From contig CANGML010000123.1 of assembly GCA_947454585.1 (NCBI GenBank), positions 1 to 5,763 on the forward strand: 5,763 nucleotides of DNA, in the 5' to 3' direction. Made by a program: the position numbers and the translations under genes. Positions within the stretch are counted from its first letter, which is position 1, and the number at the start of each line of letters is the position of its first letter. Shown here one piece after another: positions 1 to 5,763 of the stretch. A model generated the notes under the pieces. It was not told where the DNA came from. It searched no databases and saw nothing but the letters and a program-made list of their open reading frames with translations. This DNA comes from Comamonadaceae bacterium. GTDB lineage: Bacteria; Pseudomonadota; Gammaproteobacteria; Burkholderiales; Burkholderiaceae_C.

Positions 1-13
1 AGCAGCCACGACG

Positions 14-1381
14 ATGACCACACTCAAAGCCCCCGAGCTCCTGCTCCCCGCAGGTTCGCTCGACAAAATGCGCGCTGCTTACGACTTCGGCGCCGACGCC
101 GTTTACGCGGGACAACCTCGCTACAGCTTGCGTGCTCGCAACAACGAGTTCAAGCTCGAGCAAATTGGCATCGGCATTGCCGAAGCGCACGCGCGTGGCA
201 AAAAGTTCTTTGTCACCAGCAATTTGCTGCCCCACAATGACAAGGTCCGCACCTACTTGCGTGACATCGAACCCGTCATCGCCATGAAGCCTGATGGCCT
301 CATCATGGCCGACCCTGGCCTGATTGCCATGGTGCGTGAGAAGTGGCCTGAAGTGCCGATTCACCTGTCGGTGCAGGCCAACACCGTCAACTGGGCGGCC
401 GTGAAGTTTTGGCAACAAGTGGGCGTGACGCGTATCATTTTGTCGCGCGAACTCAGCTTTGACGAAATTGAAAAAATCCGCCAAGAGTGTCCTGATATGG
501 AGCTCGAAGTGTTCGTCCACGGTGCCCTGTGCATCGCGTATTCAGGCCGCTGCTTGCTGTCGGGCTACTTCAACCGGCGCGACCCCAACCAAGGCACCTG
601 CACCAACGCCTGCCGCTGGAGCTACGGCACCCAAGCCAGCGCCACCGACCCCAACACCGGTGAAGCCATGGCGCTGCCTATGGAAGGCGACTTTGACTTT
701 GCCAAGTCGCAACAAGAGGCCGAATCCAGCTTCTCCTCGTGCGGCAATGGTGAACGCCACCCTGCCGCAGACCACATCTATCTGCTCGAAGAAAAAGGCC
801 GCCCCGGCCAACTCATGCCCATCATGGAAGACGAGCACGGCACTTACATCATGAACAGCAAAGACTTGCGCGCTGTCGAGTACGTGGAGCGCCTCACCAA
901 AATCGGCGTGGACTCGCTCAAGATCGAGGGGCGCACCAAGTCTCTCTACTATGTGAGCCGCACTGCGCAGGTGTATCGCCGCGCGATTGACGACGCAGTG
1001 GCGGGTCGACCCTTTAATCCCGAGCTCATCACCGAACTCGAAGGCTTGGCCAACCGCGGTTACACCGCGGGCTTGATGGACCGCCGTCCTGCGAACGATT
1101 ACCAAAACTACGAAACAGGCCACTCGATCGCCCACCGCAGCCAATTTGTAGGCGAGGTGCGCAGCGTGGCGGATGGCTGGGCGGAGATTGAAACCAAAAA
1201 CAAATTCTCAGTCGGCGATCGCATCGAGATCATCCACCCCAGCGGCAACCGCATCGTCACGCTGGCGCAAATGAAAGACAAAACTGGTGCCTCCATCGAC
1301 GTGGCAGCGGGCAACCCGACCCATGTCTGGATTCCCATTGAAGGCCCCGCTGAAGGTGGCTTACTGGCCAGGATGTTTTAA
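14..1381 (+). CDS. trhP: tRNA 5-hydroxyuridine synthesis protein TrhP (YegQ), U32 peptidase family
   Basis: This 455-aa protein closely follows E. coli YegQ/TrhP (about 453 aa) from end to end. Despite the 'U32 peptidase' family name, TrhP is known to act in prephenate-dependent hydroxylation of U34 in a set of tRNAs, the step before CmoA/CmoB make cmo5U. It is cytoplasmic and is thought to use an iron-sulfur cluster. Visible family marks are ELLLPAGS near residue 8, GADAVYAGQPRYSLR at 26-40, HLSVQAN at 117-123, and the cysteine region FVHGALC...SGRC...GTCTNAC, giving C173, C180, C196 and C200 as likely cluster ligands. EDEHGTYIMNSKDL (272-285) and SLKIEGRTKS (301-310) follow. A variable segment at about 203-255 separates the cysteine region from the second half. 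The start at 14 gives PELL at the same distance from the N-terminus as in E. coli, but the frame stays open to the window edge and no clear ribosome-binding site is visible, so an earlier start is possible. Its size separates it from RlhA (YdcP), the longer paralogue that modifies 23S rRNA. Confidence 0.93.
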   Translation: MTTLKAPELLLPAGSLDKMRAAYDFGADAVYAGQPRYSLRARNNEFKLEQIGIGIAEAHARGKKFFVTSNLLPHNDKVRTYLRDIEPVIAMKPDGLIMADPGLIAMVREKWPEVPIHLSVQANTVNWAAVKFWQQVGVTRIILSRELSFDEIEKIRQECPDMELEVFVHGALCIAYSGRCLLSGYFNRRDPNQGTCTNACRWSYGTQASATDPNTGEAMALPMEGDFDFAKSQQEAESSFSSCGNGERHPAADHIYLLEEKGRPGQLMPIMEDEHGTYIMNSKDLRAVEYVERLTKIGVDSLKIEGRTKSLYYVSRTAQVYRRAIDDAVAGRPFNPELITELEGLANRGYTAGLMDRRPANDYQNYETGHSIAHRSQFVGEVRSVADGWAEIETKNKFSVGDRIEIIHPSGNRIVTLAQMKDKTGASIDVAAGNPTHVWIPIEGPAEGGLLARMF

Positions 1382-1485
1382 AATTACCACTATTTTTGTT
1401 GCTTTTGAAGAAAAAGTATAAATTTTGTTACTTTATTAACTAATTTGAATAAATTGTAAGAAAATACAGTCACTTTCTTGTTTTC

Positions 1486-1508
1486 AGTATTCATTTGGTA
1501 TGAATACT
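1486..1508. repeat. 9-bp perfect inverted repeat, candidate operator or 5'-UTR hairpin
   Basis: AGTATTCAT at 1486-1494 and ATGAATACT at 1500-1508 are exact reverse complements around the 5-base centre TTGGT. The element ends 18 bases before the receptor start codon and overlaps the best extended -10-like sequence. A further AATAC half-site lies at 1463-1467. This layout fits either a dimeric regulator site over the promoter or a small hairpin in the leader. It lacks the G+C-rich stem and following T-tract of an intrinsic terminator. A repeat of this length can occur by chance in A+T-rich DNA, so a function is inferred only from its position. Confidence 0.4.
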
Positions 1509-1516
1509 TTTACTTT

Positions 1517-1520
1517 GGAA
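1517..1520 (+). promoter_or_regulatory. Ribosome-binding site of the TonB-dependent receptor gene
   Basis: GGAA at 1517-1520 lies 6 bases before the ATG at 1527, a normal Shine-Dalgarno distance. It supports this start over the out-of-frame ATG at 1520. The protein begun here carries a typical signal peptide. Confidence 0.55.
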
Positions 1521-1526
1521 TGACTG

Positions 1527-3650
1527 ATGAAACCTTACCAACTACAAATCAGCCTCGCACTGGCACTGAGTCTGTGCCACGTCTCCACACCTGCGCAGGA
1601 GGCTGATCCCTTCTTGGGCTTGGCTCTGCAAGAAGTGTTGGAACTTGAGATCACCTCGGTCTCCAAAAAGCCGCAAACCCTCTCTCGGGCCGCTGCAGCG
1701 GTTTTTGTCATCACAGGGGACGACATACGCCGCTCTGGCGCGCAAAACCTGCCCGACGCCTTGCGCTTGGCGCCTGGGATTCAAGTGGCCCAAGTGAGCG
1801 CGAATGCATGGGCCGTCAGCGCACGCGGCCCCAACGGCCGCTTTGCCAACAAACTGTTGGTCATGATCGATGGACGGGTGGTCTATTCACCCATGTTTTC
1901 TGGTGTCACGTGGGCCGCTCAAGACACCGTCCTCGCAGACATCGAACGCATTGAAGTGATCCGGGGCCCAGGTGCCTCGCTGTGGGGCGCAAATGCCGTC
2001 AATGGCGTGGTCAACATCATTACTAAATCTGCAGCCGACACCCAAGGGGTTTTGATAGACACCAGTCTCGGCACCGCGAGCAAAGGCCAGGTGTCCATGC
2101 GCTATGGCAGTGAACTCGGGGATTCAGGCTTCTGGCGTCTTTATGGCAAAAGTTTTGAAAACAATGCATCCACCTTGGCTGATGGACTTGGCAAAGGCAT
2201 GGACAGTTGGCGTCAACATCGCTTGGGTGGGCGCGTTGATTTGAACCCCACGGCAAGAGATGCCCTCACGCTGCAAGGCGAGCTACAACAAGGGACTTAC
2301 GGTGAATCTGCTGTACTGAATAGCAAGCAGCCTCTGGGGTCCTCATTGCAGGGCACACAACAAGCCAATACCGCCGGACATCTGCTGGCGCGCTGGCAAC
2401 ACGATTTGGATCACCTGAACGCCTGGACTTTTCAAACTTACGTTGACCGCAGCTACCTAGATTGGCCTGCCCATGCAGCGGTCCAAATGAATATCCTAGA
2501 TCTTGATACGCAGTACCGGCATCGCAGCATGGACGGACATGATCTGGTGGTGGGCGCCTCGTTTCGCCAAACCAAAGATACGGTGCAAGAGTCCACCACA
2601 GGCTTGCCTGCCAACATCGTGCCCTACGAAAACTTTTCATTGGCCAATCAACGCACGCGCATGTGGAGCGTGCTGGCGCAAGACGATATTCGTCTCGTGC
2701 CTGACAAACTCACGCTCACACTGGGTAGCAAATTTGAAAAGTACGAGAACGAAACACTCAAGCCGCTGCCCAATGTGCGCTTTATGTGGACCCCCAAAGA
2801 AAGCCAAACCCTGTGGGCTTCTGCGAGCAAAGCCATTCGCACACCGAGTCGCATTGACAACAATGGCACCATCAGCACGCTGCTGCCTTCAGATTACGTG
2901 CGCAACGGGCAAGCCATGACGCGCCCCACGTTCATCGAGCTCACAGGAAAAACCTCTTCGGAACAGTTGTGGGCCTACGAAGTCGGCTGGAAGCAATCGC
3001 TCGCCCCAGGGCTATCCCTCGATACCAGTGTGTATTACAACGACTACACCCAACTGAAGTCTGGCAGTTTTGATTTGAGCAGCATGCGCTGCCAAGCCAC
3101 CAATGGCGCGTCCACCATCAGCTCGCCCTTATATGAATGCATGACGCCCGTACCGAGCACGCCTAATCAATATTTAGTCGTTCCCACCAACTTGGCAAAC
3201 GACTTTAACGGACACAGCCAGGGTATTGAGGCTTGGCTTGATTGGCAAGCCTCGAGGCAGCAACGCTTTCAAGCCAGTCTGACGCGGTTTGGCATGAAGC
3301 TCAAACCTAAGACAGAAACAACCGTGGGTTTTGAATCCCCCACCAGCAGCCCCAAGTGGTCTGGCTCATTGCGTTGGTCGTATACGCCAAACAAACGCAC
3401 CGAGACAGATGTCGTGGTTCGACATGTCGGTTCATTACAGAACATCATCTTTGTGATCGGTCAATCGGTTCCAAGTTACAACGCCTTAGACATACGTTGG
3501 GCTTGGAACAGTTCGCCCGAGGTGCAATGGAGCGTGACGGGACGCAACCTCTTGATGTCTCGTCATCTTGAATTTATCTCAGAAGCTTCCGACGTGGCAC
3601 GCACGCTGATAGGCCCCAGCGTTCAGTTGGGTCTGCGCATCCAGTATTGA
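1527..3650 (+). CDS. TonB-dependent outer-membrane receptor
   Basis: The 707-aa product is a TonB-dependent receptor, an energised outer-membrane channel for a siderophore, cofactor, sugar or other scarce ligand. The signal peptide spans about 1-23 (hydrophobic ISLALALSL, likely cleavage after TPA at 23). There is no STN signalling domain: the plug follows almost at once, with a TonB-box-like stretch near LEITSVSKK (40-48). The plug covers about 45-168 and shows FVITGDDIRRSG (60-71), PDALRLAPGIQV (76-87), LLVMIDGRVVY (110-120), DIERIEVIRGPG (138-149) and GANAVNGVVNIITK (154-167). The rest is a beta-barrel with the usual WASASKAIRTPSR region, ending in an aromatic residue (VQLGLRIQY), the typical outer-membrane assembly signal. 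Two cysteines, C522 and C538, lie close together in a probable extracellular loop. The substrate cannot be named. The gene lies 22 nt ahead of a yfiR-like gene, which suggests a joint role in sensing. Plug recognition is very secure; the ligand is unknown. Confidence 0.93.
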   Translation: MKPYQLQISLALALSLCHVSTPAQEADPFLGLALQEVLELEITSVSKKPQTLSRAAAAVFVITGDDIRRSGAQNLPDALRLAPGIQVAQVSANAWAVSARGPNGRFANKLLVMIDGRVVYSPMFSGVTWAAQDTVLADIERIEVIRGPGASLWGANAVNGVVNIITKSAADTQGVLIDTSLGTASKGQVSMRYGSELGDSGFWRLYGKSFENNASTLADGLGKGMDSWRQHRLGGRVDLNPTARDALTLQGELQQGTYGESAVLNSKQPLGSSLQGTQQANTAGHLLARWQHDLDHLNAWTFQTYVDRSYLDWPAHAAVQMNILDLDTQYRHRSMDGHDLVVGASFRQTKDTVQESTTGLPANIVPYENFSLANQRTRMWSVLAQDDIRLVPDKLTLTLGSKFEKYENETLKPLPNVRFMWTPKESQTLWASASKAIRTPSRIDNNGTISTLLPSDYVRNGQAMTRPTFIELTGKTSSEQLWAYEVGWKQSLAPGLSLDTSVYYNDYTQLKSGSFDLSSMRCQATNGASTISSPLYECMTPVPSTPNQYLVVPTNLANDFNGHSQGIEAWLDWQASRQQRFQASLTRFGMKLKPKTETTVGFESPTSSPKWSGSLRWSYTPNKRTETDVVVRHVGSLQNIIFVIGQSVPSYNALDIRWAWNSSPEVQWSVTGRNLLMSRHLEFISEASDVARTLIGPSVQLGLRIQY

Positions 3651-3672
3651 TGACGAGTTTTTTGCAATACCC

Positions 3673-4224
3673 ATGCGATTACCTTCATTCATCAACACTA
3701 CCTCACGGGCATGTCTGGGCCTGGGATTGGCATTGGCCATCTTCACGACCACACATGCGGAGGCAGAAATTTCTCGAGAAGCACGCATACAGGCGGCGCT
3801 CATTTTGCGAATGATCAAATTTGTGGAATGGCCCGCTGAGGTGATGCTTCGTTCCAACTTTTTGCAAATTTGCACCTGGGGGGACTCCCAAACAGAACAG
3901 GCTTTACAAAATCTACAAGGTCAGAAGGTACGCGAGCGCGACATCAAAGTGCGCAAATTAAGCGTGCCGCTGAATACCCGTGGCTGTCATGTACTTTATG
4001 TCAGTGACCACAACAGTGACGTGACTTTTTCAGCGCTGTACGACTCTGGATCGCAACACCTGTTGACCATCAGCGGCATGCCGGATTTTAAAAAACACGG
4101 CGGCATGGTCACCTTGATCAAGCAAGGTAACCGCATCGCATTCGAAATTCAGCTGCGACATGCCCGCGAACATGGTTTGCAAATTGGCGCGCCATTGCTC
4201 GAATTAGCCCGCGTTGTTGAATAA
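3673..4224 (+). CDS. Periplasmic YfiR-like (DUF4154) regulatory protein
   Basis: This 183-aa protein fits the YfiR/DUF4154 family (Pfam PF13689), small periplasmic proteins. The best-known member, Pseudomonas YfiR, represses the diguanylate cyclase YfiN. The signal peptide is residues 1 to about 29 or 31 (ACLGLGLALAIF core; cleavage after THA or AEA). C14 precedes the hydrophobic core, so it is not a lipobox. The mature part shows ILRMIKFVEWPAE (44-56), FLQICTWGD (63-71), the core KVRERDIKVRKLS (85-97), GCHVLYVSD (104-112), LLTISGMPDFKKHGGMV (130-146), IAFEIQLRHAREHGLQI (155-171) and LLELARVV at the end, all in family order. C67 and C105 match the redox-variable cysteine pair of P. aeruginosa YfiR (C71/C110), while the second pair (C145/C152) has no counterpart. 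The start has a weak ribosome-binding site (GAG at 3655-3657, 15 nt away), so translation is probably coupled to the receptor gene. Its likely partner is the periplasmic domain of the kinase encoded 12 nt downstream. Confidence 0.88.
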   Translation: MRLPSFINTTSRACLGLGLALAIFTTTHAEAEISREARIQAALILRMIKFVEWPAEVMLRSNFLQICTWGDSQTEQALQNLQGQKVRERDIKVRKLSVPLNTRGCHVLYVSDHNSDVTFSALYDSGSQHLLTISGMPDFKKHGGMVTLIKQGNRIAFEIQLRHAREHGLQIGAPLLELARVVE

Positions 4225-4232
4225 AGGGGGGG
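4225..4232 (+). promoter_or_regulatory. Strong G-tract ribosome-binding site of the histidine kinase gene
   Basis: An A followed by seven consecutive G residues (4226-4232) begins directly after the yfiR-like stop codon and ends 4 nt before the ATG at 4237. AGGGG at 4225-4229 sits 7 nt from that ATG, a good Shine-Dalgarno distance. A GTG at 4234 is in frame one codon earlier and could be used instead, adding a single residue. Confidence 0.65.
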
Positions 4233-4236
4233 TGTG

Positions 4237-5763
4237 ATGCGTCAACAAGAATTCATCAAGAGCAAGTTAGACCGGTTGATGCGGTTAACTGTGGGATTTG
4301 CCTTAAGCGCTGCAGCACTTCTGTTGCTGATCTACCAAGGTTGGACCTTTCAACAAAATTTGTTTGACCAACTCTCTGTCGTGACACAAATAGCTGGCCG
4401 AAACCTCACAGCAGCACTTGAGTTCGAAGACCAACGTCAAGCGCAGCTCTTGCTGCAGTCCATTCAAGCCGAGCAAGACATCACGTCAGTCGTGCTCTAC
4501 GACAGATCAGGCCGTTGCTTTGCCAGTTTCAGCACACTCAACAATTTGAAATGTGAACTCGCGCCAGATCTGACAGTCAGCGATGCGCCAGCGCATAGCC
4601 GCTATGTGTTGAGTCGACACATGATTGAACACATCTCCCCAGTGCTGTTGCATGAAGAAACGGTGGGTTACCTCTTGATCAGCGCCAGTCCCAACCGGCT
4701 ACTCACGCAATGGCTGATCAGCTTGCTGATGGTGGGGGCTATCTCGTTGGCATCGGGTTGGTTCGCGATTCGTGCAGCGGCACATTTTCAACAACGATTG
4801 ATCACGCCACTGATGCACTTGACCACAGGCATGCGCAAAGTCACGCAGCAGCATGACTACAGCATTCGTGTGTTCACCGATTCGAACGATGAAATCGGAC
4901 AGCTCACGCGCGGCTTCAATGACATGTTGACAAACCTGCAAGTGCGAGAAAACGCCCTTGACGAGCGCAACCGTCAATTGGCCCACAGCAACCAAGAGTT
5001 GGCGCGAGCGGTCAGACAGGCCTGCGATGCGAAATATGTCGCTGAGCAGGCTGTGAATGCCAAATCCATGTTTTTAGCCAACATGAGTCATGAGATTCGC
5101 ACCCCCATGAGCGCTATCTTGGGCATGACCGAGTTGCTACTCGATAGCCCTTTACAAATCGAACAGCGCAGCCAAATGCAAACAGTCATGGACTCTGCGC
5201 GGGCACTGCTCAGCATCATCAATGACATATTGGATTTTTCAAAAATAGAAGCCAACAAGATGGTGATCGTTCCATCAGAGGTTGAAATTCGCACCCTGCT
5301 GCAAGATTTGATGCAACTTTTTCAACGCAATGCCGACCTCAAACATCTGACATTGCGCATGACGGTCAATCCGAACGTGCAGCGTTGGTACAAAGTTGAT
5401 CCTGGCCGCTTACGCCAAATTTTGGCGAACTTAATCGGCAACGCCATCAAGTTCACCCACCAAGGCGACGTGCATTTGCAGGTTGAACAAGTGGGGGCGT
5501 CAGAAACCTCCGCTCAGTTGCGCTTCGAAGTTACCGATACAGGCATGGGCATATCGCAAGAGCAACAATCGCAAATATTTGACGAATTCAACCAAGGAGA
5601 CTTGAGCACCACGCGTCGTTATGGCGGAACAGGTCTGGGATTGGCCATCGCGCAACGGTTGGTACAGCTGATGGGCGGGGAAATGAAAGTCAAGAGCGAG
5701 ATGGGCACTGGCAGCATGTTTTGGTTCACGATCCAAGCCGACTCCGTCCTCTCCGCCCCCACC
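4237..5763 (+). CDS. CHASE8-HAMP sensor histidine kinase, 3' end beyond window (possibly hybrid)
   Basis: The frame is open from ATG 4237 to the last base, giving 509 residues without a stop, so the C-terminus is missing. Order of parts: TM1 about 17-34; a periplasmic domain about 36-155 resembling CHASE8 ([19 protein letters not shown] at 55-73, then [14 protein letters not shown] at 85-98); TM2 about 157-178; HAMP about 180-234 (P191, then [14 protein letters not shown]); a coiled-coil-like linker about 235-275; HisKA with phospho-accepting H285 in MSHEIRTP, with E286 and T289 as the usual phosphatase-type ExxT; and the ATP-binding domain with N box [10 protein letters not shown] (398-407), G1 DTGMGIS (434-440), F box IFDEF (447-451) and G2 GGTGLGLAI (463-471). 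All catalytic elements are intact. It is an inner-membrane kinase. CHASE8 is also the periplasmic part of YfiN, the target of YfiR, so the preceding yfiR-like product probably controls this kinase. The sequence continues past the ATPase domain, and receiver or Hpt domains may follow outside the window. Confidence 0.9.
   Translation, partial: MRQQEFIKSKLDRLMRLTVGFALSAAALLLLIYQGWTFQQNLFDQLSVVTQIAGRNLTAALEFEDQRQAQLLLQSIQAEQDITSVVLYDRSGRCFASFSTLNNLKCELAPDLTVSDAPAHSRYVLSRHMIEHISPVLLHEETVGYLLISASPNRLLTQWLISLLMVGAISLASGWFAIRAAAHFQQRLITPLMHLTTGMRKVTQQHDYSIRVFTDSNDEIGQLTRGFNDMLTNLQVRENALDERNRQLAHSNQELARAVRQACDAKYVAEQAVNAKSMFLANMSHEIRTPMSAILGMTELLLDSPLQIEQRSQMQTVMDSARALLSIINDILDFSKIEANKMVIVPSEVEIRTLLQDLMQLFQRNADLKHLTLRMTVNPNVQRWYKVDPGRLRQILANLIGNAIKFTHQGDVHLQVEQVGASETSAQLRFEVTDTGMGISQEQQSQIFDEFNQGDLSTTRRYGGTGLGLAIAQRLVQLMGGEMKVKSEMGTGSMFWFTIQADSVLSAPT

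Larger units (their letters stand above)
1382..1526 (+). promoter_or_regulatory. A+T-rich intergenic region, likely promoter of the receptor-yfiR-kinase cluster
   Basis: These 145 bases lie between trhP and the receptor gene and are about 23% G+C by hand count, far below the flanking genes. No ORF, tRNA or riboswitch is visible, and no convincing rho-independent terminator follows trhP. The largest drop in G+C and the only sizeable gap before the three-gene cluster make this the natural promoter location. One possible sigma-70 arrangement is TTGTTT at 1478-1483 with TATGAA at 1499-1504, preceded by TG at 1496-1497 like an extended -10. The 15-bp spacing is short and the match is weak. TTGTTG at 1396-1401 with TATAAA at 1417-1422 is an equally weak alternative. 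The exact promoter cannot be fixed from sequence alone. Confidence 0.5.

Noticed and set aside
542..1144. Long antisense ORF (200 codons, - strand) within trhP
   Set aside because: It lies wholly inside a strongly conserved gene on the other strand, and its composition (Val/Ala/Gly-rich low complexity) is typical of a shadow frame in G+C-rich coding DNA.
1402..1416. CTTTT / AAAAG hairpin after trhP as a possible terminator
   Set aside because: The stem is five weak A/T-rich pairs without a G+C core or a downstream T-run, so it would not be a convincing intrinsic terminator.
1382..1526. Cobalamin or other riboswitch upstream of the TonB-dependent receptor
   Set aside because: The spacer is short and very A+T-rich, and it contains no recognisable B12-box or conserved riboswitch core.
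3228..3253. 8-bp perfect inverted repeat (GAGGCTTG / CAAGCCTC, 10-base loop) inside the receptor gene
   Set aside because: About one such repeat is expected by chance in a window of this length, it is within conserved coding sequence, and no T-tract follows.
3650..3814. Small ORF of 54 codons starting in TGATGA at the receptor stop
   Set aside because: It overlaps the start of the yfiR-like gene out of frame, its sequence (rich in His, Trp, Arg) resembles no protein, and the overlapping frame has a clear family match and signal peptide.
4699..5736. Antisense ORFs of 68-98 codons across the kinase gene
   Set aside because: They run opposite the intact HAMP, HisKA and ATPase coding sequence and have no start-site or protein features of their own.

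Overview
The window reads as chromosomal DNA of a betaproteobacterium, probably a Burkholderiales/Comamonadaceae-type freshwater or soil organism. This is judged from the moderately high G+C coding sequence, the codon style and the close resemblance of the first gene to proteobacterial TrhP/YegQ. The taxonomic call is an inference from recognition, not from a search. All genes are on the + strand, and about 97% of the window is coding.

Layout. Positions 14-1381 encode a complete U32-family protein, TrhP (YegQ), which acts in 5-hydroxyuridine formation at the tRNA wobble position. A 145-bp, very A+T-rich spacer (1382-1526, about 23% G+C by hand count) follows. It carries a 9-bp perfect inverted repeat just upstream of the next start codon and is the likely promoter/operator of the genes downstream. 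A tight gene cluster then begins: a TonB-dependent outer-membrane receptor (1527-3650), a secreted YfiR-like DUF4154 protein (3673-4224), and a membrane histidine kinase (4237 to the window edge, no stop reached). The intergenic gaps inside the cluster are only 22 and 12 nt, so it is very probably one operon.

How the genes may work together. In the known YfiBNR (TpbB) system, periplasmic YfiR represses the inner-membrane diguanylate cyclase YfiN through its CHASE8/PAS-like periplasmic domain, and the outer-membrane lipoprotein YfiB relieves this. Here the YfiR homologue is followed by a protein that also appears to have a CHASE8-like periplasmic domain and a HAMP domain. Its output, however, is a HisKA-HATPase histidine kinase rather than GGDEF, and the outer-membrane partner encoded upstream is a TonB-dependent receptor rather than YfiB. 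The most interesting reading of the window is therefore a three-layer envelope signalling route: outer-membrane receptor, periplasmic YfiR-like adaptor, inner-membrane kinase. The ligand, the response regulator and the direction of control cannot be seen here. trhP appears to be an unrelated housekeeping neighbour.
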